IMG/VR virus record: IMGVR_UViG_3300035661_000118
Span: 1 to 44,656 of that record
Strand: one strand, 5' to 3'
DNA: 44,656 bases
Origin: a virus
Position 1 is the stretch's first letter; every line of letters starts with the position of its first letter. The translations under genes were made by a program, and so were the position numbers. Shown here one piece after another: positions 22,327-29,952 of this stretch. The notes beneath the pieces were generated by a model that saw nothing but the letters and a program-made list of their open reading frames with translations, did no database searches and was not told the DNA's origin.

Positions 22327-22775
22327 CAATAGACTCCTTTCTGTGCCTGTAGGCATATCAACCCTTCTCCTCTCCACATCTCCACAAGCTCATCACGATC
22401 TTCAATGGCCAGCGCAAACTGGTGGGCTGGGTAATTCCTGGTGAGCTCATCCAATGCCCTGCGCTTGAAGTCCACATCCCTCACACCAATATCATCCTGT
22501 GTTCTTGTGATCAACTTGCTGAATGGCAGGCCATGCTTGACCAGCCATTCTTTTGTAATTTCTCTGTATTCTTGGTTGCGTCCTGTTACCACAAATATCA
22601 GCCAACCCTGAGCCCAAAGACCTCTCACAACCTGTATCACAGGCACAATTGGTTTATCCAGATGGCAGAGTTGCTGGAAGGCATACCAATCTTTGGCCAA
22701 AGCAAATTCCTTGCGGTGATTAAAGTCACTGATGGTGCCATCAACATCAATTATCGCAGCAAGATTGTTCATCAT
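22326..22775 (-). CDS. HAD phosphatase, polynucleotide kinase 3'-phosphatase type
   Basis: A 149-residue HAD-family enzyme similar to the phosphatase domain of T4 polynucleotide kinase. Motif I is IIDVDGTISD (both Asp), motif II FVVTGRNQEYREIT, and motif IV FALAIEDRDELVEMW. PFSKLITRTQDDIGVRDVDFKRRALDEL has the pattern of phage Pnkp phosphatases. It could remove 3'-phosphates from nucleic acid or dephosphorylate nucleotides. There is no kinase (P-loop) domain in this gene. The start overlaps the ThyX stop, with GGAGG upstream of ATG 22775. Confidence 0.87.
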   Translation of the reverse strand: MMNNLAAIIDVDGTISDFNHRKEFALAKDWYAFQQLCHLDKPIVPVIQVVRGLWAQGWLIFVVTGRNQEYREITKEWLVKHGLPFSKLITRTQDDIGVRDVDFKRRALDELTRNYPAHQFALAIEDRDELVEMWRGEGLICLQAQKGVY

Positions 22776-23551
22776 ACCTTGCCTCCATCTGTGGTTGCTG
22801 CTGTGTCCTTGAAGGCAACTGGGCTGGACTCATGGCGCAAGCTCCAGAACTTCTTCTTGATTGCTGCTTTTTGATCATCAAGGTTGGCAACCAGTGGTGC
22901 TATTGGGCACTCAGTGTAGCGTGGGAAGCAACAGGTGCCATGCCTTGCACAGTAGACATCAAGAATTGGCTCTGCCCAGGGGTGAACCCCAACCACCAAA
23001 TCTCGCATGGCCCTGAACACATCCTGGTACTCGCCTTGGGTGCGTGTGCATAGCCTCAGCTCTGCCATGTGAGACAGTGTGCGCAGGTTGAGCTTGGAAA
23101 TGATGCTGGTGTGAATGTTGGTTGGTATTACACCTCTGGCATCCTGTGGGGCAACTCCAGCCTCTCTCAGCAATGAATAGCCATGAAGGCTGTTTCTGAC
23201 AATGCCATCAAACAGTTCATCAGCCCCAGTTCCTTCCAGCTTGGGAGGAGTGAGCCAAGTGGAGTCAGAAAGGTCAACCACACGCTGTGCCTCTTGGGCA
23301 TAGCTGGCAGTTCTGGTGCGCACAAACTGATGGGTGAATGCTCTGGTCACACCAGTGATTTCAAATGTGTAGTCTGCAAATTCCCAGCTGCTCTGGATGG
23401 TATCCATCATGTATGACCAATGCTCAAGCTTCTTTTCAAGTGGCCAGAACTTGATGGTATCAAGTGTATCCTCGCCACGCAGCCTGGTGTTCTTGGTGTA
23501 TATCAACAGTTCCAGGGCATCCCTGGTGTAATCAAGCAGTTTGACTTCCAT
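22772..23551 (-). CDS. thyX: Flavin-dependent thymidylate synthase
   Basis: A 259-residue ThyX: makes dTMP from dUMP with methylene-folate and FAD. The signature stretch is HQFVRTRTASYAQEAQR, the phage form of the ThyX motif RHRxxSxxxxSQR. Further family features are ITGVTRAFTHQ, ARGVIPTNIHTSIISKLNLRTLSHMAELR and a C-terminal Cys-rich segment (GTCCFPRYTECP). ATG 23551 has AAAAGGAG upstream. It forms an overlapping unit with a flavoprotein gene before it and the HAD gene after it. It may make ordinary dTMP or, in a modifying phage, an altered pyrimidine; the sequence alone does not decide. Confidence 0.93.
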   Translation of the reverse strand: MEVKLLDYTRDALELLIYTKNTRLRGEDTLDTIKFWPLEKKLEHWSYMMDTIQSSWEFADYTFEITGVTRAFTHQFVRTRTASYAQEAQRVVDLSDSTWLTPPKLEGTGADELFDGIVRNSLHGYSLLREAGVAPQDARGVIPTNIHTSIISKLNLRTLSHMAELRLCTRTQGEYQDVFRAMRDLVVGVHPWAEPILDVYCARHGTCCFPRYTECPIAPLVANLDDQKAAIKKKFWSLRHESSPVAFKDTAATTDGGKV

Positions 23552-24449
23552 AAGTGATCTCCTTTTTTATGTCATACTTGGTCTTGCCAAGCATTTGTCT
23601 GATTTTGAAAATATCCTTGAATACATCATCCAACAGTATGTTGCGCCAGCAGGCAAACCTGCCAAGGGACCAAATGTTGTGCTCAGATGACAAGTAGTAC
23701 AAGAACTCTTTGCGGTGCTTGTCATCAAGTGGCACAATTTTGCCCATCTTCTGCCATCCAGCAAACTCAACCTCATACTCCTCCATCACCCTTTCAAGGC
23801 CAAATGCAGATATGACATCTTTGACCTCTGTGGTACCCAATTCAGATATGGACTCAATGATCAAAGTGTCTGCTGTGATGCTGGCCCTATAAACAGGAGT
23901 TTCATCACCAGGAAAATAGATGGTTTGGTAGACATTCATCCCAGCAACCTTCATCCTGGTTACATGGATTGGCCAATGCTTTGTTTCAGTCTGAATGTCA
24001 TATCCAACCAGCCTGGCCATTTCAATGATGGGTATTGTGGATAGGATAGGCCTGTGCTCAAAATTGGCCAGGCTGGTCAAAGAGATGCCCAGCTGTGTGC
24101 GATTTGACACCTGGTTGAACAGGTTTTGCTGAAAGTTGCTGGGGGCTATCCACCGCACATCAGGCTCAAGGTTGCTGATGCTGCGTTTTTGTGGCACTCC
24201 TGCCACCTTTATGCTATATTTGTTGAGAAGCCTTGGGCTTGGTGCAACATCTCTGCCACCCTCCCAGATGGACTTGTGTACTGTGACTTGCTTGAACTCA
24301 ATTCCAACATACTCCCCAATCTGTGGTGACCTGAAACGGAGCAGGGCTTGGTGCCCTGCTCCAATCTCAGTCTTGGCTTCCAGAATGGTTGCATCAGTGA
24401 AGATGCAGGCTGCCAAGCAGCCTGCCATCCCTGCTCCAAGGATGACCAT
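23532..24449 (-). CDS. FAD-dependent oxidoreductase
   Basis: About 305 residues. ATG 24449 is two bases after the previous stop, with GAGGTGG upstream, and gives MVILGAGMAGCLAA, a classical Rossmann FAD motif at the very N-terminus (GxGxxG), then ILEAKTEIG with the ribose-binding Glu. The later part (LLRFRSPQIGEY, ELGTTEVKDVISAFG, SLGRFACWRNILLDDVFKD) has no motif that I can assign to a specific enzyme, although SLGRFA resembles an FAD-contacting strand. It overlaps ThyX by 20 bases, so the two are probably co-translated. Flavoproteins next to thymidylate enzymes are known in phages with modified thymine, which is why this gene is of interest. Confidence 0.83.
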   Translation of the reverse strand: MVILGAGMAGCLAACIFTDATILEAKTEIGAGHQALLRFRSPQIGEYVGIEFKQVTVHKSIWEGGRDVAPSPRLLNKYSIKVAGVPQKRSISNLEPDVRWIAPSNFQQNLFNQVSNRTQLGISLTSLANFEHRPILSTIPIIEMARLVGYDIQTETKHWPIHVTRMKVAGMNVYQTIYFPGDETPVYRASITADTLIIESISELGTTEVKDVISAFGLERVMEEYEVEFAGWQKMGKIVPLDDKHRKEFLYYLSSEHNIWSLGRFACWRNILLDDVFKDIFKIRQMLGKTKYDIKKEITYGSQTA

Positions 24450-24450
24450 G

Positions 24451-25065
24451 TTAGGCCACCTCAACTTTGTTGGTCTTGATCAGGAATGCCAGCGCACTCT
24501 TGATGGCAGCCAACTCTGACTTCAGTATTTTGCTGAGGGCTTCAGCTGTTTGGGGGCCATTGTCAATCAGGCTGTTGTACACAGTGGTACGGATGCTTTT
24601 GGCATGGGCCTTGGTGCCTTCTGCCACAATCAGTGCCTTGTAGGTCTTGGCACCTTTGGTTGGGGCTGCTTTTTCAGCAGCTTCTTTTTGCTTTGCCATG
24701 AATTCTTTCACCTCCTTTCTGTCATTATCCATGCACTCAATGGTGCAGCCTTCAGGGCAAGCAGCCAGTGCTGCAGCATCCTGCCCATCTTTGAACCCAA
24801 GCACTATCTCTTCATCTTTCATTATAGCAATCATTTCCAAGTATCTCCTTGCCTTGTCAGTCATTGGTATACCAGATTTGAGCCACTTCTGTGCTGCAGA
24901 TGGTGGGCTGTATGCCAGACTCCTCCACAGTTTGTTAAAGTCTTCAATCTGGTACTCACGATATGTGCGCATGCCTTCTGCTATCAAGATGGCCCCAATC
25001 CTCTTGGTGCCCCGGTACACCTCCATTGCAGTGTACCCTTGGTAATCAGACACCACCCTGATCAT
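24451..25065 (-). CDS. Hypothetical protein with C-terminal winged-helix-like domain
   Basis: About 204 residues from ATG 25065, which has GAGG 7-8 bases upstream and overlaps the DUF932 stop. The N-terminal part is unassigned (RVVSDYQGYTAMEVYRGTKRIGAILIAEGMRTYREYQ). After a Lys/Ala-rich linker, the last 50 residues (IRTTVYNSLIDNGPQTAEALSKILKSELAAIKSALAFL) look like a winged-helix DNA- or protein-binding fold. The gene at 26816-27259 has a similar C-terminus, so the two may be distant paralogues. Function unknown. Confidence 0.65.
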   Translation of the reverse strand: MIRVVSDYQGYTAMEVYRGTKRIGAILIAEGMRTYREYQIEDFNKLWRSLAYSPPSAAQKWLKSGIPMTDKARRYLEMIAIMKDEEIVLGFKDGQDAAALAACPEGCTIECMDNDRKEVKEFMAKQKEAAEKAAPTKGAKTYKALIVAEGTKAHAKSIRTTVYNSLIDNGPQTAEALSKILKSELAAIKSALAFLIKTNKVEVA

Positions 25066-26039
25066 TGTGCCAGCCTCAGAGCTTCTTGCCAACCAATCAT
25101 CTTGACCTTGGCCCCAGCCCCAGTCATGGCTGTCTGGAAGCGATTCTCCCCAGTCTTGGCCCCAGTGTGGTGGTCAATGTACTCAGTCAGAGCATTGTAA
25201 GCTCCCCACACAGTTCCTCTGGCTGATTTGGCTGTGGAACCTGCCCCCTCCCCAGAGAACAGCTCAAGGCACCGCTCAACCTTAGGGGCCAAATCTTTGT
25301 CTGAATCATCATCAACAATGATGCCAAATGACTTCTGGAAGAACTCAACAGCACCATCATCATCAATCTGCTTCTTCGCCAGCTGCTTGGCATCATCAAC
25401 CCACTGCATGAATCTTGATCCAGCTGCTGCCAGCTGCAATTTCACAGACTCAATGTCCAGCTTGCTGTGGTGAGGCACCTTGATGAGTTTGCCATTGTAC
25501 CTGGCCTCTCTGACCATGGTTGGGGCCACATTCCAGCAGAACATGCGCAGGTTGGTCTCAATGGCTGTGGTGGCCAATGAGCCATCATTTGCTGAGGCGA
25601 GAAACAGATAGCTCTTCACCTCATCACCACCAGGCAGAGTTGCCTCATGCTTGGTCTCAGCCATAGCCCAGTAACGAGCACCATTGCGGAATATCCCAGC
25701 AGACCTCATTGTGCATCCACCAGCCTTCAGGAATGAATCATATGTCTCAAGCAACTCCATAGGCTGGACTACTTTGAAGTTGTTACTGACTTGGGCCAGA
25801 GGCTCAAGCGTATCCTCCCTCATGAGCACCACCCTATTTGGGACTTGAACCAACTCACCAGCAGGGGTCACAGTCAAACTGGGCCTTGATATGATCTCAA
25901 AGTCAAGCCCTTTCTGTTTGGCCACATCCTCAAGTGACAAGCCATCCTCCAGCAGATTCTGTGGTGCAAATGGGCTGTCAGCCATACTTTTGCCTAATGC
26001 TCCCTGAAAACCTTTGCCAAATTTAACTGCCTTTTCCAT
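25062..26039 (-). CDS. DUF932 phage/plasmid-like protein
   Basis: A 325-residue protein with the DUF932 pattern: RVVLMREDTLEPLAQVSNNFKVVQP, then SYLFLASANDGSLATTAIETNLRMFCWNVAP and WGAYNALTEYIDHH. Proteins of this family are common in phages and plasmids, often near recombination or replication genes; their biochemical role is not known. ATG 26039 is preceded by AAAGGAG and by the recurrent leader word AAGGACT. It would be the first gene transcribed from the promoter at 26073-26101. Confidence 0.88.
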   Translation of the reverse strand: MEKAVKFGKGFQGALGKSMADSPFAPQNLLEDGLSLEDVAKQKGLDFEIISRPSLTVTPAGELVQVPNRVVLMREDTLEPLAQVSNNFKVVQPMELLETYDSFLKAGGCTMRSAGIFRNGARYWAMAETKHEATLPGGDEVKSYLFLASANDGSLATTAIETNLRMFCWNVAPTMVREARYNGKLIKVPHHSKLDIESVKLQLAAAGSRFMQWVDDAKQLAKKQIDDDGAVEFFQKSFGIIVDDDSDKDLAPKVERCLELFSGEGAGSTAKSARGTVWGAYNALTEYIDHHTGAKTGENRFQTAMTGAGAKVKMIGWQEALRLAQ

Positions 26040-26072
26040 GGTAGACTCCTTTAGTCCTTATTGTTGAAGTGA

Positions 26073-26115
26073 ATTGTGCCTGAGTTTCTGGGCAGTGTCA
26101 ACCAAAAACTCAGGC
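26073..26115 (-). promoter_or_regulatory. Promoter and inverted repeat upstream of the DUF932 gene
   Basis: The minus strand has TTGACA (26101-26096), a 17-base spacer and CACAAT (26078-26073). A perfect 10-bp inverted repeat, GCCTGAGTTT (26078-26087) with AAACTCAGGC (26106-26115), spans it, so the site could act as terminator for the upstream gene, as an operator, or both. The segment ATTGTGCCTGAGTT is repeated at 35512-35525. Confidence 0.55.
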
Positions 26116-26127
26116 CTGGTTTGATTT

Positions 26128-26814
26128 TTATGCCAGTGCCAATCTCTGGCTGGGCTGGTGTCCAACTCCCTTGTTGATATGGGCATTCTTGCCTGCTTCA
26201 TAACCAGCCAGGCTCATACTCCTCTTGGCATGCTTTGCATCCCTTGTTGATGTTCCTGTGGATTGCTTCCACCAATCAAGAGCTTGCTTGGCTTGGTCAA
26301 CTGGCACCAAGCCCCACTCTTGAATCTTGGCATCTCTCATGTTCTTGAGCTGGCGCAACTTACTGGCAAGTCCAGCATTGAATCCATTCATGTATGGCAC
26401 CACCTTGGCTTTGCAACCCAGCTTTTTGGCTCCAGCCAAGTGGCTCTTCCATGCTGCTGTTCTTTGTCCAACTACACAATCAATCATATACCTTGTTGAT
26501 TCCACATCCCCTGGCTTGCCAATGAACATGTAATAAGCAGCTGCTGAACCACCAGACCCCACCAGGAATGCCACATCATTGAATCCAGCTATGATGTTGA
26601 TCAGTGTGGCATCATATGGGATGGGCTTTTTGCGGGAAAGGTCTGACCTTACACTCACAAATGGATCATTCCCAGCAAGGTCAGCTGCTGCTATGTTGTG
26701 CTTGGCCATCAGCTCTGATGCCATTCTCTTGGCACTATCAGCCTCTTCTGTGTGGTTTGTGCCATCAGCCAAGGCCAGGAGCTTCATCACTTTGTCAATG
26801 ATCTTCTTGTCCAT
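26128..26814 (-). CDS. DUF2786-like protein
   Basis: A 228-residue protein starting at ATG 26814 with AAGGAGG upstream. The N-terminal 40 residues, IDKVMKLLALADGTNHTEEADSAKRMASELMAKHNI, are the DUF2786 signature. The middle part (YYMFIGKPGDVESTRYMIDCVVGQRTAAWKSHL) is the companion region often found with it, and YMNGFNAGLASKLRQL and YEAGKNAHINKGV follow. DUF2786 proteins occur in many phages and bacteria. A nucleic-acid-associated role has been suggested but is not established. Confidence 0.88.
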   Translation of the reverse strand: MDKKIIDKVMKLLALADGTNHTEEADSAKRMASELMAKHNIAAADLAGNDPFVSVRSDLSRKKPIPYDATLINIIAGFNDVAFLVGSGGSAAAYYMFIGKPGDVESTRYMIDCVVGQRTAAWKSHLAGAKKLGCKAKVVPYMNGFNAGLASKLRQLKNMRDAKIQEWGLVPVDQAKQALDWWKQSTGTSTRDAKHAKRSMSLAGYEAGKNAHINKGVGHQPSQRLALA

Positions 26815-26815
26815 G

Positions 26816-27259
26816 CTATGCCACCTCCTTCACACTTTGGGCCTTGTCATCTGCCACCAGGTTGCGCAGGGCAGTGACCAGGGCAGACTTTTCAATGCTG
26901 GGCAATAGCTGGCACAACTCAGTCACAGTCAGTCTCCCATGTTCAACTAGTGATTCAAAGACCTTCTTGCGCAATGGTGACCTCAAGCTGGCAGCTGTTG
27001 CCTCTGTGCTTGACCCCTTGGCTATCTTGATTTCATATCTTGGGGACACTCGCTTGGCCACAGACTTGGCCACAGACTCCTCCTTCACTTCCAGCATAAC
27101 AGCCCAGGTGCGCTTCAGGGCTGTGGCCCTGTCGCTGAATTTCTTGATCTGCTTGTCTGCTGGCATCAGGCCATTGTAAAGCCAGACCAGGTTTGAGGTT
27201 GGCATGCCATCAAGCTGCTCCAGGGTGAACTGTTTGCCTTCTGCATCTGTCTTTTTCAT
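26816..27259 (-). CDS. Hypothetical protein with C-terminal winged-helix-like domain
   Basis: About 147 residues from ATG 27259, which has AAAGGACT 9 bases upstream; the frame opens 20 codons earlier without a ribosome site. The N-terminus (FTLEQLDGMPTSNLVWLYNGLMPADKQIKKFSDRATALKRTW) is helical. The C-terminus (RKKVFESLVEHGRLTVTELCQLLPSIEKSALVTALRNLV) fits a winged helix and resembles the end of the gene at 24451-25065. It may be a regulator or adaptor acting with the DUF932/DUF2786 neighbours. Confidence 0.68.
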   Translation of the reverse strand: MKKTDAEGKQFTLEQLDGMPTSNLVWLYNGLMPADKQIKKFSDRATALKRTWAVMLEVKEESVAKSVAKRVSPRYEIKIAKGSSTEATAASLRSPLRKKVFESLVEHGRLTVTELCQLLPSIEKSALVTALRNLVADDKAQSVKEVA

Positions 27260-27263
27260 GGTC

Positions 27264-27503
27264 TTAGTCCTTTCTGGTGGCCACTTTGGCCTTTTGGTTT
27301 TTGAAATTTTTAGCATCAATGATCACAAAGCCAGACTTCTCAAGCATATGCTCAAAATCACCTCTGTTGCTGGGGACTGTGCACCCAGCTGCTCTCAACT
27401 TCCCAGCAATGACTGAGAGTATTTGAGCTTCAATAAATTCACCATCTATGTGGTATTCCCAGTCATTCATGCTTCCCAGCACAACATCTTTGAATGCACT
27501 CAT
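27264..27503 (-). CDS. Hypothetical protein, 79 residues
   Basis: Not recognised. ATG 27503 follows AAAAGGAG with good spacing; the frame begins nine codons earlier inside the ribosome site. The protein reads MSAFKDVVLGSMNDWEYHIDG, a helix (EAQILSVIAGKLRAAG), then strand FVIIDAKN and a Lys-rich tail. The size and alternating pattern suit a small DNA- or protein-binding factor. It overlaps the upstream gene by four bases. Confidence 0.65.
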   Translation of the reverse strand: MSAFKDVVLGSMNDWEYHIDGEFIEAQILSVIAGKLRAAGCTVPSNRGDFEHMLEKSGFVIIDAKNFKNQKAKVATRKD

Positions 27504-27814
27504 TCTTGGCTCCTTTTGAAGTTGAAACACTTGCTGTTGTCTGTGAACCTCTGTGCCACATCAGCCAGGGTTGCACCAAAAAAGTCTGTAAATGGGAATG
27601 TGAATATGAACTCACCAGTGCGCTTATCCATCACAAAGTAGTAAGGCACACCAATGCTGCCAGTCAAAGTGCCTTTGGCATATCGCTTGCTGAGGGCTTT
27701 CACCGCAGCAATAGCCATCTCAAGTAGCAACTGCTTTGAGTGCTTCATCAATGGCTTGGGGTCATGGCCACCTTTGTGCCGCAGAATCAAAAATGCTAAA
27801 TCCTCTTTAGTCAT
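27500..27814 (-). CDS. Hypothetical protein, 104 residues
   Basis: Not recognised. ATG 27814 is supported by AAGGAGG 7-8 bases upstream; the same frame is open 57 codons further upstream, but only as a shadow of the preceding gene. The protein has an N-terminal helix (MTKEDLAFLILRHKGGH), a basic central helix (MAIAAVKALSKRYAKG) and a beta-hairpin-like end (VPYYFVMDKRTGEFIFTFPFTDFFGATL). No catalytic motif is seen. Confidence 0.65.
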   Translation of the reverse strand: MTKEDLAFLILRHKGGHDPKPLMKHSKQLLLEMAIAAVKALSKRYAKGTLTGSIGVPYYFVMDKRTGEFIFTFPFTDFFGATLADVAQRFTDNSKCFNFKRSQE

Positions 27815-28181
27815 TGTGCACCTCCTTTTTAAGCAGTCTGATAAAGCTATTGTACTTCTTGATTGCCTCTTTGCGAACTCCAAACCCAACATCTTCAAAT
27901 GCCCTTGTCCAGCCACAGGCACTGGAGTTTGGAGTTGCATGCACAGCAGATTCAACCACATTTTCCAAAGCATCTTCCAGTTCATTCACAGTCAGCTCAT
28001 CAGCATTTTTTATCCAGAGCAGCTCCATTATCAGTTTCTGGTAATGGGCAACTTCAGCAGAGTACCAGCGCAGAGCATATCCAGGGTCATAATTAAAAGA
28101 CACTTTGAAACGCTCCCTTGCCATCCCATACTGCTCTTCAATGTGTTGAACTTCTGCCTTGATAATCTCCAGTGCTGCCAT
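27807..28181 (-). CDS. Hypothetical helical protein, first gene of a transcription unit
   Basis: A 124-residue protein starting at ATG 28181 behind the leader AAGGACTAAAGGAGG and the promoter at 28225-28253. It is predominantly helical (MAALEIIKAEVQHIEEQYGM, HYQKLIMELLWIKNADEL, NELEDALENVVESAVH) with a Trp/Tyr-rich centre (YALRWYSAEV). No family is recognised. Being first behind a strong promoter, it is likely expressed early in infection and may act on the host. Confidence 0.68.
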   Translation of the reverse strand: MAALEIIKAEVQHIEEQYGMARERFKVSFNYDPGYALRWYSAEVAHYQKLIMELLWIKNADELTVNELEDALENVVESAVHATPNSSACGWTRAFEDVGFGVRKEAIKKYNSFIRLLKKEVHND

Positions 28182-28458
28182 GACATCCTCCTTTAGTCCT
28201 TGGTGTTGCTCAAAATGTAATTCTGTTATGATGGATTTTTTTTAAAATGTCAACAAAAAAATTCATCAAAATGAAAAAAATTGTCATGCCAATCTGGTGG
28301 CAAATTTTGGCCAAGGATGCAATTTTGCTTTTGACAAAGGCCAGAGCCTTTGGTTGTTCATAAAATGGCAAAATCATCACCACACACAGATTTTATTGTG
28401 CATGGTGATGATTCAGACCAAATATGTAAAAACCAAGTTACAACATTTTGACAAAAAG
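28182..28458 (-). promoter_or_regulatory. Intergenic region with a strong candidate promoter and an inverted repeat
   Basis: A 277-base AT-rich gap after the UvrD-like gene, with no supported gene. On the minus strand TTGACA (28253-28248), 17 bases and CATAAC (28230-28225) form a good sigma70-like promoter for the 28181 gene. Upstream is a perfect 11-bp inverted repeat, AATCATCACCA (28372-28382) with TGGTGATGATT (28403-28413). It is followed on the minus strand by TTTTGCC and probably terminates the helicase transcript or serves as an operator. Confidence 0.6.
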
Positions 28459-29952
28459 TCAAGAAAAATATCCATGCTTGCTTTCAGGGTAGATGACATG
28501 CAAACTCTCTTTTGCACGAGTTGCCCCAACATAGAATACACGGTGCTCACCATCTGGCAAGGCCTGCATCCCAGCAAATGTCTTGGCACTCATGTCTGTG
28601 AGCAACAGCACATGGTCAGCCTCACCACCTTTAACCCCGTGGATGGTGCTTATGTGAACCCTTGGTGCATCCAGCTTTTCACCCCTCCTCAGCAAAGAGA
28701 TGTAATATTGCCGGTCTGCAGTTGATATGTTGGTCAAAGCCTCATGCCAGATTGCATCAGTTTTCAGCCCACAGCTGGTCTTGAGTTGCTGGAGGGTCAT
28801 TTCACCTGGGGGCTGATTTTCAAGCACCCTGATGGAACCTCTTGCATATCCTTGGCCTGATGTCATGTGCTCATACACAATTCTAATGTCTTGCAGTTTA
28901 AGGGCAGCACCACCCCTAAGCCTTTCCCACAGTCTTATGGCCTTTATGTGCTTGTCATTGATGGAACTCTCTCCATGCATGGTATATGCCACACCAGATT
29001 GCCTGGCATGCTCTGCCAACCTCTGAAGCAAAAAGTTGTTCCTTGCCAGCAACAACCATGTTCCTGCAGTCAATTCAACATCAGTGTGCGATCTGTAAAA
29101 GTCAACTGACCCAAGCTTTTCTTGGGGCTTGTATGTCTTTGGATTGCGATGGGCTATGCTTGATACTATGCTCTCTGCAAAATTGTGCACAGTCTTTGGT
29201 ATGCGCCAGCTCTGGTCAAGCACCACCCTGGTGCCAGGCATGTCAACAAAATAGTCAACTGCAGCTCCTGACCATTGAAATATGCCCTGGTCATCATCCC
29301 CAGCTATATACACCTTCGGTGTCCCAGCAAAGGTGGCATGAACAAAATTCCACTGGGCTGCGGATAAGTCTTGTGCCTCATCTATGATAGCAACATCCAC
29401 ATCAAGTTGCTTTCGTATTGAGAGCATGTCTGCAAAATCACACAGGCCCTTGGCAGCTTTGTATTTGGATGTGTACTCAGTGAATCGGTCAAACTCAAAC
29501 CAGTTTAGATCATGGTCACCAAGCTCTGCCCAAACATCCCTTGGATCCATGCACTTGGCCCTTGATATACCATCTAAGAAAGCATACCTATCACCAAGTC
29601 TTGAGCTGGCTGGTATGCCATCCTCAGCAACCACTTTGCTGGAAAAAACCAGACCCAGCTTGGCCCCTATGTTCTGGTAGTCTCTCAGCTGCATCACATC
29701 ATCCCTTGAAAGGCCAAGCATTGAGTATGCAAGGCTGTGCAGAGTGCGGAAAAATGGCAGGTCTGCTGATTTAAGGTTGAACTTCTGCATGGCCCTGGCA
29801 GCAGCTTCATTGGCAGCCTTTTTGGTGAAGCTGACAAAGGCTATCCGGTCTGGCTTTGTGCCTGATGATAGCTCCTTGTCAACAATCCCCAACAGCCTTG
29901 TTGTCTTGCCTGTGCCTGGTGGTCCCAGTATGATGGTTGGATTATCTATCAC
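28459..29952 (-). CDS. UvrD/Rep-like superfamily 1 DNA helicase
   Basis: A 497-residue 3'-5' type helicase. Walker A is GPPGTGKTT (residues 10-18), motif Ia AFVSFTKKAANEA, Walker B IIDEAQDLS, motif III IAGDDDQGIFQWSGA, motif V TIHGVKGGEADHVLLLTD and motif VI YVGATRAKESLHVI. It is shorter than UvrD (720), lacking much of domains 1B/2B. GTG 29952 overlaps the primase stop and has GGAGGAG upstream. It may unwind DNA at the phage fork or assist recombination. Confidence 0.93.
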   Translation of the reverse strand: MIDNPTIILGPPGTGKTTRLLGIVDKELSSGTKPDRIAFVSFTKKAANEAAARAMQKFNLKSADLPFFRTLHSLAYSMLGLSRDDVMQLRDYQNIGAKLGLVFSSKVVAEDGIPASSRLGDRYAFLDGISRAKCMDPRDVWAELGDHDLNWFEFDRFTEYTSKYKAAKGLCDFADMLSIRKQLDVDVAIIDEAQDLSAAQWNFVHATFAGTPKVYIAGDDDQGIFQWSGAAVDYFVDMPGTRVVLDQSWRIPKTVHNFAESIVSSIAHRNPKTYKPQEKLGSVDFYRSHTDVELTAGTWLLLARNNFLLQRLAEHARQSGVAYTMHGESSINDKHIKAIRLWERLRGGAALKLQDIRIVYEHMTSGQGYARGSIRVLENQPPGEMTLQQLKTSCGLKTDAIWHEALTNISTADRQYYISLLRRGEKLDAPRVHISTIHGVKGGEADHVLLLTDMSAKTFAGMQALPDGEHRVFYVGATRAKESLHVIYPESKHGYFS

